Shown here: positions 35,925 to 45,873 of the stretch, piece by piece
Position numbering within the stretch: position 1 is the first letter of the stretch
Layout of the letters: every line of letters starts with the position of its first letter
Assembly (NCBI RefSeq): GCF_016735695.1
Contig: NZ_JAERQD010000012.1
Coordinates: 62,001-126,000, forward strand
DNA: 64,000 nt
Source: Microvirga zambiensis WSM3693
GTDB taxonomy: Bacteria; Pseudomonadota; Alphaproteobacteria; Rhizobiales; Beijerinckiaceae
Direction of reading: 5' to 3'
The notes under the pieces: generated by a model
What the model was told of the DNA's origin: nothing
Database searches by the model: none
The model's input: the letters and a program-made list of their open reading frames with translations, nothing else
Program-made: the position numbers and the translations under genes

Positions 35925-36040
35925 GGCTCGTATCTCCTGTTAAGGGCTAGGCCGAGGATTGGAGATCCCCAGGGGATCCCTGCTAGGTAGGCTCAGCCTT
36001 GCCACGAATGAATCGACATTTCGCGCAAACGCGCGGGAAG

Positions 36041-37318
36041 TCAACTTGTTCTATGGGTAAAACGGCCCTCGAGAAGGGCCGAATACACGTCGAGTGTGCT
36101 CGAAACCATGCGGTCGAGCGAGAAATGACGCTCCACATGGGCCCTCGCCCGGGCACCCAAGGCGATTCTGGCGCTCGCCCCAAGGTTCAGTGCCGCGCCG
36201 AGCGCATCGGCGAGCGCATCGGCATCGCCGGCCGGGATGCGCCAGCCCGTCCGCTCGTGCGGCAGCACGGCCGGGGGGGACAGAACGGTCTCCGGCACCG
36301 CGCCGAGATCGGAGACGACGACCGGAGTTCCCATGGCCTGCGCCTCCACCGCCGAGCGGCCGAAGGCCTCGGGCTCGGTCGACGGCACGGTGACGACGGA
36401 CGCGGCGAGGAATGCCGCCGGCATATCGGTGCAATGGCCGACCCGGCGCACGATGCCCTTCAGCTTCTTCGCCTCGATCAGGCCGTCGAGATCCTTCACG
36501 TAGGAATCCCGCCCCTGGGGATCGCCGGCAAGGATATAGGCGACGTCGGAAAGGCCCGCATCGCGCAGCTTGGCCGCCGCTTCGATCAAAACCTTCTGTC
36601 CTTTCCAGCCCGTCAGGCGGGCGGCGAGCAGCACCACGCGTTCATGCGGCGCCACCTCCCAGGCCTTGCGCAGGGCCTCGATGCGCTCGGGGGCGACGGC
36701 ACCGGGGGAAAAGACGGCAAAGTCCGTGCCGCGATGGATGACACGGATCCGGTCGCCGGATTGAGGATAGACCGACCGGATCAATTCGCCGGTGTACTCG
36801 GAATTGGCGATGACCGCATCGCCCCTCGCCATCACCGAATTGTACAGCACCTTCACCGAAGAACGGCCGGAATAGCTACCGTGATAGGTGGTGACGAAGG
36901 GGATGTTGAGGGAGCGCGCTGCTCCAAGCCCCACCCAGGCCGGCGCCCGCGAGCGGGCGTGCACGAGAGACACCCTCTCGTTGTAGCAGATCCGCGCCAG
37001 CTTGCGCACGTTGAGCAGCATCGAGAACGGGTTCTTGGTCGCGGCCGGAAAGGGAATCCAGATGCCGCCCTTGGTCTGGAGCTCGCCGACGAGGCGCCCG
37101 CCCTCGGTCGCAACCAGCGCCCGGGCGCCGGCATGGACCAGGCCCTCGGCAATGTCGACAGTCGTGCGCTCCGCCCCGCCCGCCTCGAGCTCGGGGACGA
37201 TCTGGAGAACTGTCCGGCCTGCCAGCGGGTGGACATGAGACGACGGAAAAGCCGTCCCTCCGCCGGGTCGCGATGAAAAACTCACGGAAGTCAGAGCCTT
37301 CTCAAAAGAATCGTCCAA
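36041..37318 (-). CDS. GT4-family glycosyltransferase
   Basis: A 425-residue GT-B glycosyltransferase using a nucleotide sugar. The N-terminal domain has LQIVPELEAGGAERTTVDIA near residue 38 (Gly loop) and HARSRAPAWVG near 120. The C-terminal Rossmann domain has LLAARLTGWKGQKVLIEA near 243, and the retaining-GT4 EX7E motif in EPEAFGRSAVEAQAMGTPVV near 328 (two Glu). The acceptor is unknown; LPS or exopolysaccharide is plausible because no pathway genes are adjacent to narrow it. It is transcribed divergently from the next gene. Confidence 0.88.
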   Translation of the reverse strand: MDDSFEKALTSVSFSSRPGGGTAFPSSHVHPLAGRTVLQIVPELEAGGAERTTVDIAEGLVHAGARALVATEGGRLVGELQTKGGIWIPFPAATKNPFSMLLNVRKLARICYNERVSLVHARSRAPAWVGLGAARSLNIPFVTTYHGSYSGRSSVKVLYNSVMARGDAVIANSEYTGELIRSVYPQSGDRIRVIHRGTDFAVFSPGAVAPERIEALRKAWEVAPHERVVLLAARLTGWKGQKVLIEAAAKLRDAGLSDVAYILAGDPQGRDSYVKDLDGLIEAKKLKGIVRRVGHCTDMPAAFLAASVVTVPSTEPEAFGRSAVEAQAMGTPVVVSDLGAVPETVLSPPAVLPHERTGWRIPAGDADALADALGAALNLGASARIALGARARAHVERHFSLDRMVSSTLDVYSALLEGRFTHRTS

Positions 37319-37368
37319 AAGAATCGTCTATGAACGCTTGCTTCAAAGCAGTTGAGGATGAGTTAACC

Positions 37369-38124
37369 ATGCCGCAAAGCGTCACGGTCGGCCAGGATGC
37401 CCGCTCCATCGCCGTGCTGTCCAGGGAGGGCAAGGGCCCGCCCGTCGTCTGGCTCGGCGGCTTCAAGTCGGACATGCGCGCGACCAAGGCCACCGCCATC
37501 GACGAATGGGCTGAAGCGAACGGCCGCGCCTTCCTGCGCTTCGACTATAGCGGACATGGCGAGTCGGGCGGCACCTTCGAGGAGGGGACCATCTCCCGCT
37601 GGCTCGAAGATGCCCTGACCGTAATCGAGCGGTTCGTGAAGGAGCGCCCCGTCTTCGTCGGCTCGTCCATGGGAGGCTGGATCAGCCTGCTGGCAGCCCG
37701 GCACGTCCTGGAGAAAAGACCCGCTATCGCGCCGGCAGGGATCGTCCTCATCGCCCCAGCGGTCGACATGACCGAGGAGCTGATGTGGGCGCGCTTCCCC
37801 GAGGAATTGCGGCGCAACGTCCAGGAGACAGGAGTCTATCACCGCCCTTCGGCCTATTCGGACGACCCCTACCCGATCACCTGGAAGCTGATCGAGGATG
37901 GAAGGCGTCACCTCCTCCTGAGGCAGCCGATCAAGACCGGCTGCCCGGTTCATATCCTGCAGGGAATGGAGGATCCCGATGTGCCCTGGAACCATGCGTT
38001 GCAGCTGGTGGAACACCTGCCGGGAGACAGCGTCTCGCTGACCCTGATCAAGGATGGCGATCACCGCCTCTCCCGGCCGGAGGATATCGAACGACTGATC
38101 GCGGCCGTTGCAGCGATTGCCTGA
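37369..38124 (+). CDS. Alpha/beta hydrolase (ABHD10-like)
   Basis: A 251-residue serine hydrolase. LGGFKSDMRATKA near residue 28 is the oxyanion-hole region, with the nucleophile in GSSMGGW near 98. The Asp is in LQGMEDPDVPW near 203 and the His in DGDHRLSRPEDI near 225. KSDM near the N-terminus resembles the mycophenolic acid acyl-glucuronide esterase/ABHD10 group. Start 37369 is chosen because longer versions would overlap the divergent glycosyltransferase; earlier ATGs at 37330 and 37273 cannot be excluded. Substrate unknown. Confidence 0.82.
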   Translation: MPQSVTVGQDARSIAVLSREGKGPPVVWLGGFKSDMRATKATAIDEWAEANGRAFLRFDYSGHGESGGTFEEGTISRWLEDALTVIERFVKERPVFVGSSMGGWISLLAARHVLEKRPAIAPAGIVLIAPAVDMTEELMWARFPEELRRNVQETGVYHRPSAYSDDPYPITWKLIEDGRRHLLLRQPIKTGCPVHILQGMEDPDVPWNHALQLVEHLPGDSVSLTLIKDGDHRLSRPEDIERLIAAVAAIA

Positions 38125-38143
38125 TTTGCGGGGGAAGATGAGC

Positions 38144-38410
38144 CTAGTGCAGGCTCACCGTGGTCAGGTCATGCGCCCAGGCATTGGCCACGGCCGCGTC
38201 GCGGTTGTCGGTCAGCAGGATGGGCTCGCCGCTGGCGGAGAGAAGCGCGAAGAGCTGGGTGCCGGACTGTAGCTTCGGCGCCTGCGGGAACAGGCGGGCG
38301 ATCTCGTCGGCCTCCATCGGCTTCACATAGGCCATCTCGCCCAGCCCCAGAGCCGCCAGCTCGGCCACATCGAGGACCGGCTCGGCATGATGCTTGATAT
38401 CGAAGTTCAT
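38144..38410 (-). CDS. DUF1150 family protein
   Basis: 88-residue protein of the DUF1150 family, found in rhizobia beside small heat-shock genes. The visible pattern is LAALGLGEMAYVKPM followed by LFALLSASGEPILLTDNRDAA. The ATG at 38410 has AAGGAG six bases upstream. It lies 25 bases after hsp20 and is probably co-transcribed, suggesting a heat-stress role. Molecular function unknown. Confidence 0.85.
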   Translation of the reverse strand: MNFDIKHHAEPVLDVAELAALGLGEMAYVKPMEADEIARLFPQAPKLQSGTQLFALLSASGEPILLTDNRDAAVANAWAHDLTTVSLH

Positions 38411-38435
38411 GGACATCTCCTTGATGCGGACGCCG

Positions 38436-38870
38436 TCACACCTTGTCCGGGGCACTGATGTCGATTTTACGGACGATCCGCTCCGGCTCGGGCCGGACGA
38501 GATCGATCGACAGAAGTCCGTTGGACAGGTCCGCGCCCATCACCTCCATGCCATCGACAAGGAGGAAGGTACGCTGGAACTGACGGGCGGCGATGCCGCG
38601 ATGAAGGAAGTGCCTTGTCTTGTCGTCGGACTGGCGTCCCCGGATGACGAGCTGGTTCTCCTCCAGGGTCACCTCGAGCTGGTCCCGGGTGAAACCGGCA
38701 ACCGCCAGGGTGATGCGGAGGCGCTCAGGGGCGCTCTCGGTACGCGCCAGACGCTCGATATTGTAGGGCGGATAACCGTCCCCCGCGGCCTTGGAGACTC
38801 GGTCGAGCGCCTGCTCGATCTCGTCGAAGCCTAAGAGAAACGGATGCCCGAAGGGCGACTGACGCGACAT
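38436..38870 (-). CDS. Small heat-shock protein, Hsp20/IbpA family
   Basis: ATP-independent holdase of 144 residues. The alpha-crystallin domain spans about residues 38-130, with YNIERL, LAVAGFTRDQLEVTLEENQL and GIAARQFQRTFLL, the typical F-x-R-x-F-x-L strand. It starts at MSRQSPFGHPFLLGFDEIE. The 5' leader folds into several hairpins, the last just before the ATG (38874-38899), which hints at thermosensing. Paired with DUF1150. Confidence 0.93.
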   Translation of the reverse strand: MSRQSPFGHPFLLGFDEIEQALDRVSKAAGDGYPPYNIERLARTESAPERLRITLAVAGFTRDQLEVTLEENQLVIRGRQSDDKTRHFLHRGIAARQFQRTFLLVDGMEVMGADLSNGLLSIDLVRPEPERIVRKIDISAPDKV

Positions 38871-38873
38871 GTT

Positions 38874-38950
38874 CGAAGCCCAAGGTTAGAGGCACTTCGG
38901 TGATCCCGGGCCCGCATCCGCGGCACCCGGATGGCTCCCGGATAGGAGCC
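38874..38950 (-). promoter_or_regulatory. Hairpin-rich leader of hsp20, possible RNA thermometer
   Basis: Reading toward the ATG: GGCTCC/GGAGCC (38933-38950), a CCGGG/CCCGG hairpin, then CGAAG/CTTCG (38874-38899) ending three bases before the start codon. No exposed Shine-Dalgarno is visible. The layout resembles ROSE-type leaders of rhizobial small heat-shock genes; their conserved U(U/C)GCU motif was not clearly found, so this is tentative. Confidence 0.35.
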
Positions 38951-39017
38951 GTTGTCAGCAATATGGTAATAGTGCCTTGCCCCATCAAGGCCTGCCGGGA
39001 CGCCTGGCAGGAGCGGA

Positions 39018-40418
39018 TCAGACCCGCTCCCGCCACCAGGCGACCTGCTCGGCCACGCGCACGGGCGAGGTGCCGCCGAAGCTCGTCCGGGAGCGGACGG
39101 AGTTCTCGACGCCGAGCACATCGTAGATACCCTGGTGGATCTTGGGCTCGACGGCCTGCATGGCGTCGAGCGGGAGCTCCTCCAGGCTGCAGCCGCGTGT
39201 CTCCGCCTCGGAGACGATCCGTCCGGTGACGTGATGGGCATCGCGGAAGGGGATGCCGAGGCTGCGCACGAGCCAGTCGGCAAGATCGGTCGCGGTCGAA
39301 AAGCCGGCTCCGGCCAAAGCCGCCATGCGCTCGGGCACGGGCTCCAGGTCCTTGATCATGCCGGTCGTCGCCGCGAGCACGATCTCGATGGTGTCGGCGG
39401 CGTCGAAGAGCTGCTCCTTGTCCTCCTGCATGTCCTTGGAATAGGCGAGCGGGAGGCCCTTCATGACGGTGAGCAGCGAGACCAGCGAGCCGATCACGCG
39501 GCCGGTCTTGCCGCGCACGAGCTCGGCGGCATCCGGGTTGCGCTTCTGCGGCATCATGCTGGAGCCGGTGGTCCAGCGGTCGGGCAGACGGACGAAGCCG
39601 AAGGGAGCTGACATCCAGATGATAATTTCTTCCGCAAGACGTGACAGGTGCACGGCGCAGATGGAAGCAGCTGCCATGAACTCCAGAAGGCTGTCCCGGT
39701 CCGAGACCGTATCCAGCGAATTTCGGGTCGGCCCGTCGAAGCCCATGGCCTTCGCCGTCATGTGCCGGTCGATGGGAAAGGACGTGCCGGCGAGCGCGCC
39801 GGCGCCCAGTGGCGACTCGTTCAGGCGCTTGCGGGAATCGCGGATACGGCTGCGGTCGCGGCCGAACATCTCCACATAGGCCATGAGGTGATGCCCGAAG
39901 GTCACCGGCTGGGCGCTCTGGAGATGGGTGAAGCCGGGCATGACGGTGGCAGCATGGGTCTCGGCCTTGTCGAGCAGGGCCTTGATCAGGCTGGTGAGCT
40001 GCTCGTCGGTCCGGTCATGGGCCTCGCGCACCCAGAGGCGGGCATCGGTGGCGACCTGGTCGTTGCGGCTGCGGGCGGTGTGGAGGCGCGCCGCCGGATC
40101 GCCGACGATCTCGCGCAAGCGGCTCTCCACGTTCATGTGGATGTCTTCGAGCGCCTTGGAGAAGGTGAAGGAGCCGGACTCGATCTCGCCGAGCACCCGC
40201 TGGAGGCCCTGGTGGATGGCGTCCCGGTCGCTCTCCGCGATGATCCCCTGCTTCGCCAGCATGGCGCTGTGGGCAAGGGAGCCCTGGATGTCCTGGGAGG
40301 CCAGTCGCTTGTCGAAGTCGATGGAGGCGTTGATGGCTTCCATGAGCGCGCTGGGCGAGGACGAGAACCGTCCGCCCCACATGGTGTTGGCACCCGGTTT
40401 TTTGGCTTCTTCCGACAC
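39018..40418 (-). CDS. argH: Argininosuccinate lyase
   Basis: Last step of arginine synthesis, releasing fumarate. The 466-residue protein has [20 protein letters not shown] at the N-terminus, [12 protein letters not shown] near 113, and [17 protein letters not shown] near 155 (catalytic-region His). The superfamily signature [12 protein letters not shown] is near 278. It starts at GTG 40418; a later ATG begins MWGGRF. It is divergent from the dipeptide-type transporter. Confidence 0.96.
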   Translation of the reverse strand: MSEEAKKPGANTMWGGRFSSSPSALMEAINASIDFDKRLASQDIQGSLAHSAMLAKQGIIAESDRDAIHQGLQRVLGEIESGSFTFSKALEDIHMNVESRLREIVGDPAARLHTARSRNDQVATDARLWVREAHDRTDEQLTSLIKALLDKAETHAATVMPGFTHLQSAQPVTFGHHLMAYVEMFGRDRSRIRDSRKRLNESPLGAGALAGTSFPIDRHMTAKAMGFDGPTRNSLDTVSDRDSLLEFMAAASICAVHLSRLAEEIIIWMSAPFGFVRLPDRWTTGSSMMPQKRNPDAAELVRGKTGRVIGSLVSLLTVMKGLPLAYSKDMQEDKEQLFDAADTIEIVLAATTGMIKDLEPVPERMAALAGAGFSTATDLADWLVRSLGIPFRDAHHVTGRIVSEAETRGCSLEELPLDAMQAVEPKIHQGIYDVLGVENSVRSRTSFGGTSPVRVAEQVAWWRERV

Positions 40419-40625
40419 TGTGCTTCATCCGATCGAGAGGGTCGCTGAGCCTTTGCCACAATTCACCGGAGAAGGCCAACCCGGATCGCCCGCCATGCCC
40501 TCCCTTTGGGCAGCCCGAGCATTGTTTGCCAGTTTAAAACCACTTGCTGGACTCGACAGCTTTTGTGTGATTTGCATTCATATTGGCGCAACAAAAAGCG
40601 CTCTGAGCGCTGTAAGGGAATGGCC

Positions 40626-42221
40626 ATGAAGCGACTTCCGAAATTTCTCCTATCTGCAGCCATGGTTGCCACCATGGCGACCTCGTTCTCCGCCGTCATG
40701 GCGGCGACCCCGGCGGACACCCTCGTCCAAGCCTGGCAGAGCGACGACATCATCTCCCTCGACCCGGCCGAGGTGTTCGAGTTCAGCGCGTCCGAGATCA
40801 TCGGCAACACCTATGAGCGCCTGATCTCCTACGACATCAAGGACGTGTCCAAGATCTCCGGGCAGGTCGCGGAATCCTGGACCGTATCCCCGGACGGCAA
40901 GACCTATACCTTCAAGATCAAGCCCAACCGCAAATTCGCCTCGGGCAACCCGATCACGGCCGAGGACGTGGTGTACTCGCTCCACCGCGCCGTGGCGCTC
41001 GACAAGTCCCCGGCCTTCATCCTGGGCCAGTTCGGCCTGACGAAGGACAACGTGAAGGACAAGGTCAAGCAGACCGGCCCGCTCGAGATGACCTTCGAGG
41101 TCGACAAGGCCTACGCGCCGACCCTGGTCCTCTACTGCCTCGGCAACTCGGTCGCCTCGATCGTCGACAAGAAGCTGCTGGTTCAGAACGAGAAGGACGG
41201 CGACTTCGGCTATAACTGGCTGAAGACCAAGTATGCCGGCTCCGGCCCGTACATCATGCGCGACTGGAAGGCCAACGAGGTCCTCGTCCTCGAGCGCAAC
41301 CCGAACTACGAGAAGAAGACTCCCCTCGCCCGCGTGATCTTCCGCCACATCAAGGAAACCGCGAGCCAGCGCCTCCTGCTCGAGAAGGGCGACATCGATG
41401 TTGCCCGCAACCTGAACCCGGAAGAGATCGCCGCGGTTTCCAAGAACGCGGACGTCAAGATCCAGAGCGGCCCCAAGGGCACGGTCTATTATCTCGGCTT
41501 GAACCAGAAGAACCCGAACCTGGCCAAGCCCGAGGTTCGTCAGGCCCTGAAGTATCTCGTCGACTACTCGGCGATCGCCGACACCATCATGAAGAGCAAG
41601 GGCGACGTTCACCAGAACTTCCTGCCCAAGGGCTTCCTCGGCGCCGAGACCTCGAACCCCTACAAGCTTGACGTCGCCAAGGCGAAGGAGCTTCTCGCCA
41701 AGGCCGGCCTGAAGGACGGCTTCTCGGTGACGATGGACACCCGCTCCACCGCCGAGATCACCGGCATCGCGCAGGCGATGCAGCAGACCTTCGCGCAGGC
41801 CGGCATCAAGCTTGAGATCCTGCCGATGGATTCCAAGCAGGCCCTGACCAAGTACCGCGCCCGCCAGCACGACATCTATATCGGCAACTGGGGCTCGGAC
41901 TATCAGGACCCGAACTCCAACGCAGACACCTTCGCGGCCAACGACGACAACTCGGACAATGCGAAGGCGAAGCCCCTCGCATGGCGCAACTCGTGGGATC
42001 CGGGCGCGCTGACCGCCAAGACCCGCGCCGCCGTGATGGAGCGTGATGGCGAGAAGCGCGCGCAGATGTACAAGGAACTGCAGAAGTCGGTTCTCGACGA
42101 CGGTCCGTTCGTGATCTTCCTGCAGCAGACGGAAGTTGCTGCCGTGCGCAAGAACGTGGACAACTTCGTCCTCGGCCCGTCCTTCAGCGACAACGACGTG
42201 TCACAGGCCAAGAAGAACTGA
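40626..42221 (+). CDS. Dipeptide-type ABC transporter binding protein
   Basis: Periplasmic SBP_bac_5 protein of 531 residues. A Sec signal is followed by mature ATPADTLVQAWQSDD. Family blocks are ISLDPAEVFEFSASEI near residue 40, WTVSPDGKTYTFKIKP near 85, KYAGSGPYIMRDWKANE near 203 and DIYIGNWGSDYQDPNSN near 415. ATG 40626 has AAGGGA six bases upstream; the ATG at 40620 is too close to it. Permeases, ATPases and an M19 dipeptidase follow, pointing to dipeptide uptake; substrate by context. Confidence 0.9.
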   Translation: MKRLPKFLLSAAMVATMATSFSAVMAATPADTLVQAWQSDDIISLDPAEVFEFSASEIIGNTYERLISYDIKDVSKISGQVAESWTVSPDGKTYTFKIKPNRKFASGNPITAEDVVYSLHRAVALDKSPAFILGQFGLTKDNVKDKVKQTGPLEMTFEVDKAYAPTLVLYCLGNSVASIVDKKLLVQNEKDGDFGYNWLKTKYAGSGPYIMRDWKANEVLVLERNPNYEKKTPLARVIFRHIKETASQRLLLEKGDIDVARNLNPEEIAAVSKNADVKIQSGPKGTVYYLGLNQKNPNLAKPEVRQALKYLVDYSAIADTIMKSKGDVHQNFLPKGFLGAETSNPYKLDVAKAKELLAKAGLKDGFSVTMDTRSTAEITGIAQAMQQTFAQAGIKLEILPMDSKQALTKYRARQHDIYIGNWGSDYQDPNSNADTFAANDDNSDNAKAKPLAWRNSWDPGALTAKTRAAVMERDGEKRAQMYKELQKSVLDDGPFVIFLQQTEVAAVRKNVDNFVLGPSFSDNDVSQAKKN

Positions 42222-42228
42222 CATCTCG

Positions 42229-43287
42229 ATGGTTTCAGCAGTCATGAACGGGGGCGGAGGGCACGGCAGTGCTCTCCGCTCCTTCCTTAAGAAAGTCGCC
42301 CAGTTCGTCATCGTCCTGGCGACGACTCTCCTCGGCCTTGTCGCCGTCACCTTCTTCATCGGCCGCGTCGTTCCCATCGACCCCGTCATCGCCGTCGTCG
42401 GCGACCGGGCTCCGGCCCATGTCTATGAGCGCGTTCGCACGGAGCTGGGCCTCGACCGGCCGCTGATCGAGCAGTTCGTCATCTATGTGAAGAAGGCCGC
42501 CACCGGCGATTTCGGCAATTCGGTGCTCACCACCAATCCGGTGATGACCGATATCATCAACGTCTTCCCGGCGACCCTGGAGCTTGCAACCCTCGGCACC
42601 CTCATCGGCGTTCTCATCGGCATCCCGCTCGGCGTCCTCGCCGCGGTGAAGCGCGGCACCCTGATCGATCAGTTCGTGCGCGTGCTCGGCCTCGTCGGCT
42701 ATTCGGTGCCGATCTTCTGGCTCGGCCTGATGGGTCTCCTGCTGTTCTACGCCAAGCTGGGCTGGGTCGCGGGACCGGGCCGCATCGACGTGACCTATTC
42801 CTATCTCTACACCCCCGTCACCGGCATCGTGCTGCTCGACACCGCCATGCAGGGCCAGTGGGATGCGTTCTGGGATGCCGTCTCGCACGTCATTCTTCCG
42901 GCCTGCCTGCTCGGCTATTTCTCGCTTGCCTATATCAGCCGCATGACGCGCTCCTTCATGCTGAACGAGCTCGCGCAGGAATACGTGATCGCGGCGCGGG
43001 TGAAGGGCCTGTCCGAGATGCGCGTGATCTGGCGCCATGCCCTGCGCAATGCGGCGGTGCCTCTCGTAACGGTGATCGCCCTGTCCTACGCCAACCTGCT
43101 CGAAGGCTCCGTGCTCACCGAGACGGTCTTCGCATGGCCTGGGCTAGGCCAGTACATCACCAATTCCCTGCAGAACGCGGACATGAACGCGGTGCTGGGC
43201 GGTACCCTCGTGATCGGAACCGTCTTCGTGCTGCTCAACCTCGTCTCCGACTTGCTCTATCGCCTGCTTGACCCGAGGACCCGCTGA
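42229..43287 (+). CDS. DppB-type peptide ABC permease
   Basis: Inner-membrane permease, 352 residues from the ATG at 42229 (a second ATG at 42244 is possible). It has six hydrophobic segments, a periplasmic domain after the first with LGLDRPLIEQFVIYV, and the EAA loop around YVIAARVKGLSEMRVIW near 255. It overlaps the next gene by TGATG. Confidence 0.9.
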   Translation: MVSAVMNGGGGHGSALRSFLKKVAQFVIVLATTLLGLVAVTFFIGRVVPIDPVIAVVGDRAPAHVYERVRTELGLDRPLIEQFVIYVKKAATGDFGNSVLTTNPVMTDIINVFPATLELATLGTLIGVLIGIPLGVLAAVKRGTLIDQFVRVLGLVGYSVPIFWLGLMGLLLFYAKLGWVAGPGRIDVTYSYLYTPVTGIVLLDTAMQGQWDAFWDAVSHVILPACLLGYFSLAYISRMTRSFMLNELAQEYVIAARVKGLSEMRVIWRHALRNAAVPLVTVIALSYANLLEGSVLTETVFAWPGLGQYITNSLQNADMNAVLGGTLVIGTVFVLLNLVSDLLYRLLDPRTR

Positions 43288-44219
43288 TGGCCGGCGCCCC
43301 TCTTGCTGAACAACCCGCCGGGCTCCGGGCCTGGCTCCTGTCGCCCGAGCCGCATTCCCGGTGGCAGGCGCGGCTCGGCCGGTTCTATCTCGGCTGGCGC
43401 GCGTTTTCCCGCAACCCGCTCGCCGTCGTCGGCCTCGGGATCGTCATCCTGCTGATCCTGTTGGCGATCTTCGCCGATGTCATCGCGCCCTATTCGCCCG
43501 TCGCCGGCGGCGACCTGCGCACGCAGCGCCTGCTGCCGCCGAGCGAGACCTTCTGGTTCGGCACCGACGACCAGGCGCGCGACATCTTCTCACGCGTCGT
43601 CTACGGCTCGCGGATCACGCTCTTCGTCGTGGTGCTGGTGGCGCTGATCGCGACGCCCATCGGGCTCCTGGTCGGCACCGTGTCCGGCTATCTCGGCGGC
43701 TGGGTCGACACGGTCCTGATGCGGATCACCGACATCTTCCTCGCCTTCCCACGCCTCGTCCTGGCGCTGGCCTTCGTGGCGGCTCTGGGACCCGGCATCG
43801 AGAACGCCATCATCGCCATCGCGATCACCTCCTGGCCTCCATACGCCCGCATCGCCCGCGCCGAGACTCTGATGATCCGCAACAGCGATTTCATCGCGGC
43901 CGTGAAGCTGCAGGGTGCTTCGACGCCGCGCATCATCCTCGGCCACGTGGTGCCGCTTTGCCTCTCGTCCCTCATCGTGCGCGTGACGCTCGACATGGCC
44001 GGCATCATCCTCACCGCGGCGGGCCTCGGCTTCCTCGGCCTCGGCGCACAGCCGCCGATGCCGGAATGGGGCGCCATGGTCGCCACGGGCCGCAACTACC
44101 TCATCGACCAATGGTGGGTCGCCGCCATGCCCGGTCTTGCCATCTTCGTGGTGAGCCTCGGCTTCAACCTGCTCGGCGACGGCCTGCGTGACGTTCTCGA
44201 TCCGAAGGCTGCGAAATGA
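43287..44219 (+). CDS. DppC-type peptide ABC permease
   Basis: 310-residue partner permease with an N-terminal OppC-like region (WRAFSRNPLAVVGLGIV). FWFGTDDQARDIFSRVVYG is near residue 90 and the EAA loop lies around AAVKLQGASTPRIILGHV near 208. Its stop overlaps the next ATPase start by ATGA. Confidence 0.92.
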   Translation: MAGAPLAEQPAGLRAWLLSPEPHSRWQARLGRFYLGWRAFSRNPLAVVGLGIVILLILLAIFADVIAPYSPVAGGDLRTQRLLPPSETFWFGTDDQARDIFSRVVYGSRITLFVVVLVALIATPIGLLVGTVSGYLGGWVDTVLMRITDIFLAFPRLVLALAFVAALGPGIENAIIAIAITSWPPYARIARAETLMIRNSDFIAAVKLQGASTPRIILGHVVPLCLSSLIVRVTLDMAGIILTAAGLGFLGLGAQPPMPEWGAMVATGRNYLIDQWWVAAMPGLAIFVVSLGFNLLGDGLRDVLDPKAAK

Positions 44220-45052
44220 CGAAGCCGCTTCTTGACGTCGAGGACCTCCGCGTCCGTTTCCATCTGCGCACCGGCACCGTGGAAGCGGTGCGCGGCGTGT
44301 CCTTCCAGCTTGGGCGCGAGCGCCTCGGAATCGTCGGCGAGTCCGGCTCCGGCAAGTCGCAGACGGGCCGTGCCATCCTCGGCCTCACCCCTCCTCCCGG
44401 TGAGGTGACGGCGAAGCGCCTCGCCTTCGACGGGATCGATCTGCTCACGGCCTCGAATCGCACGCTGCGCACCTTGCGCGGCGGTCGCATCAGCATGGTG
44501 ATGCAGGACCCGAAGTATTCGCTCAATCCGGTCATGACCATCGGCGAGCAGATCATCGAGGCCTATCAGGCTCATGCCAAGGCGGGCCGCAATGAGGCCC
44601 GCGACAAGGCGCTCGCCATGCTGGAGGCGGTGAAGATGCGCGATCCTGGCCGCGTCTTCGCGCTCTATCCGCACGAAGTGTCGGGCGGCATGGGCCAGCG
44701 CGCCATGATCGCCATGATGCTCGTGACCGATCCCGATCTCCTCATCGCCGACGAACCGACCTCGGCGCTGGACGTGACGGTCTCGATGGAGGTCTTACGC
44801 ATTCTCGACGAGCTCGTCACCGAGCGCGGCATGGGTCTGATCTTCATCTCGCACGATCTGAAGCTCGTCTCCTCGTTCTGCGACCGGGTTCTGGTGATGT
44901 ATGCGGGCCGCGTGGTCGAGGAGCTGGAGGCGAAGAACCTGCGCGAAGCGCAGCATCCCTACACGCAGGGGCTGATGCGCTGCCTGCCGACGCTGGTGGA
45001 CGACGTTCGCCCACTCCCCACGCTCAACCGTGATCCTGCTTGGGCGCTGTAA
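44216..45052 (+). CDS. DppD-type peptide ABC ATPase
   Basis: 278-residue ATPase with Walker [12 protein letters not shown] near residue 40, signature VSGGMGQRAMIAMML near 158 and Walker [13 protein letters not shown] near 178. The H-loop is in FISHDLKL. The C-terminal AQHPYTQGLMRCLP is the oligopeptide-ATPase tail, but the usual Cys-rich iron-sulfur end is missing. Confidence 0.92.
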   Translation: MTKPLLDVEDLRVRFHLRTGTVEAVRGVSFQLGRERLGIVGESGSGKSQTGRAILGLTPPPGEVTAKRLAFDGIDLLTASNRTLRTLRGGRISMVMQDPKYSLNPVMTIGEQIIEAYQAHAKAGRNEARDKALAMLEAVKMRDPGRVFALYPHEVSGGMGQRAMIAMMLVTDPDLLIADEPTSALDVTVSMEVLRILDELVTERGMGLIFISHDLKLVSSFCDRVLVMYAGRVVEELEAKNLREAQHPYTQGLMRCLPTLVDDVRPLPTLNRDPAWAL

Positions 45053-45054
45053 AG

Positions 45055-45837
<783 letters not shown>

Positions 45838-45873
45838 GCCTTGTTTTGATTTCTAACCGTTTGATGTGAAAAG

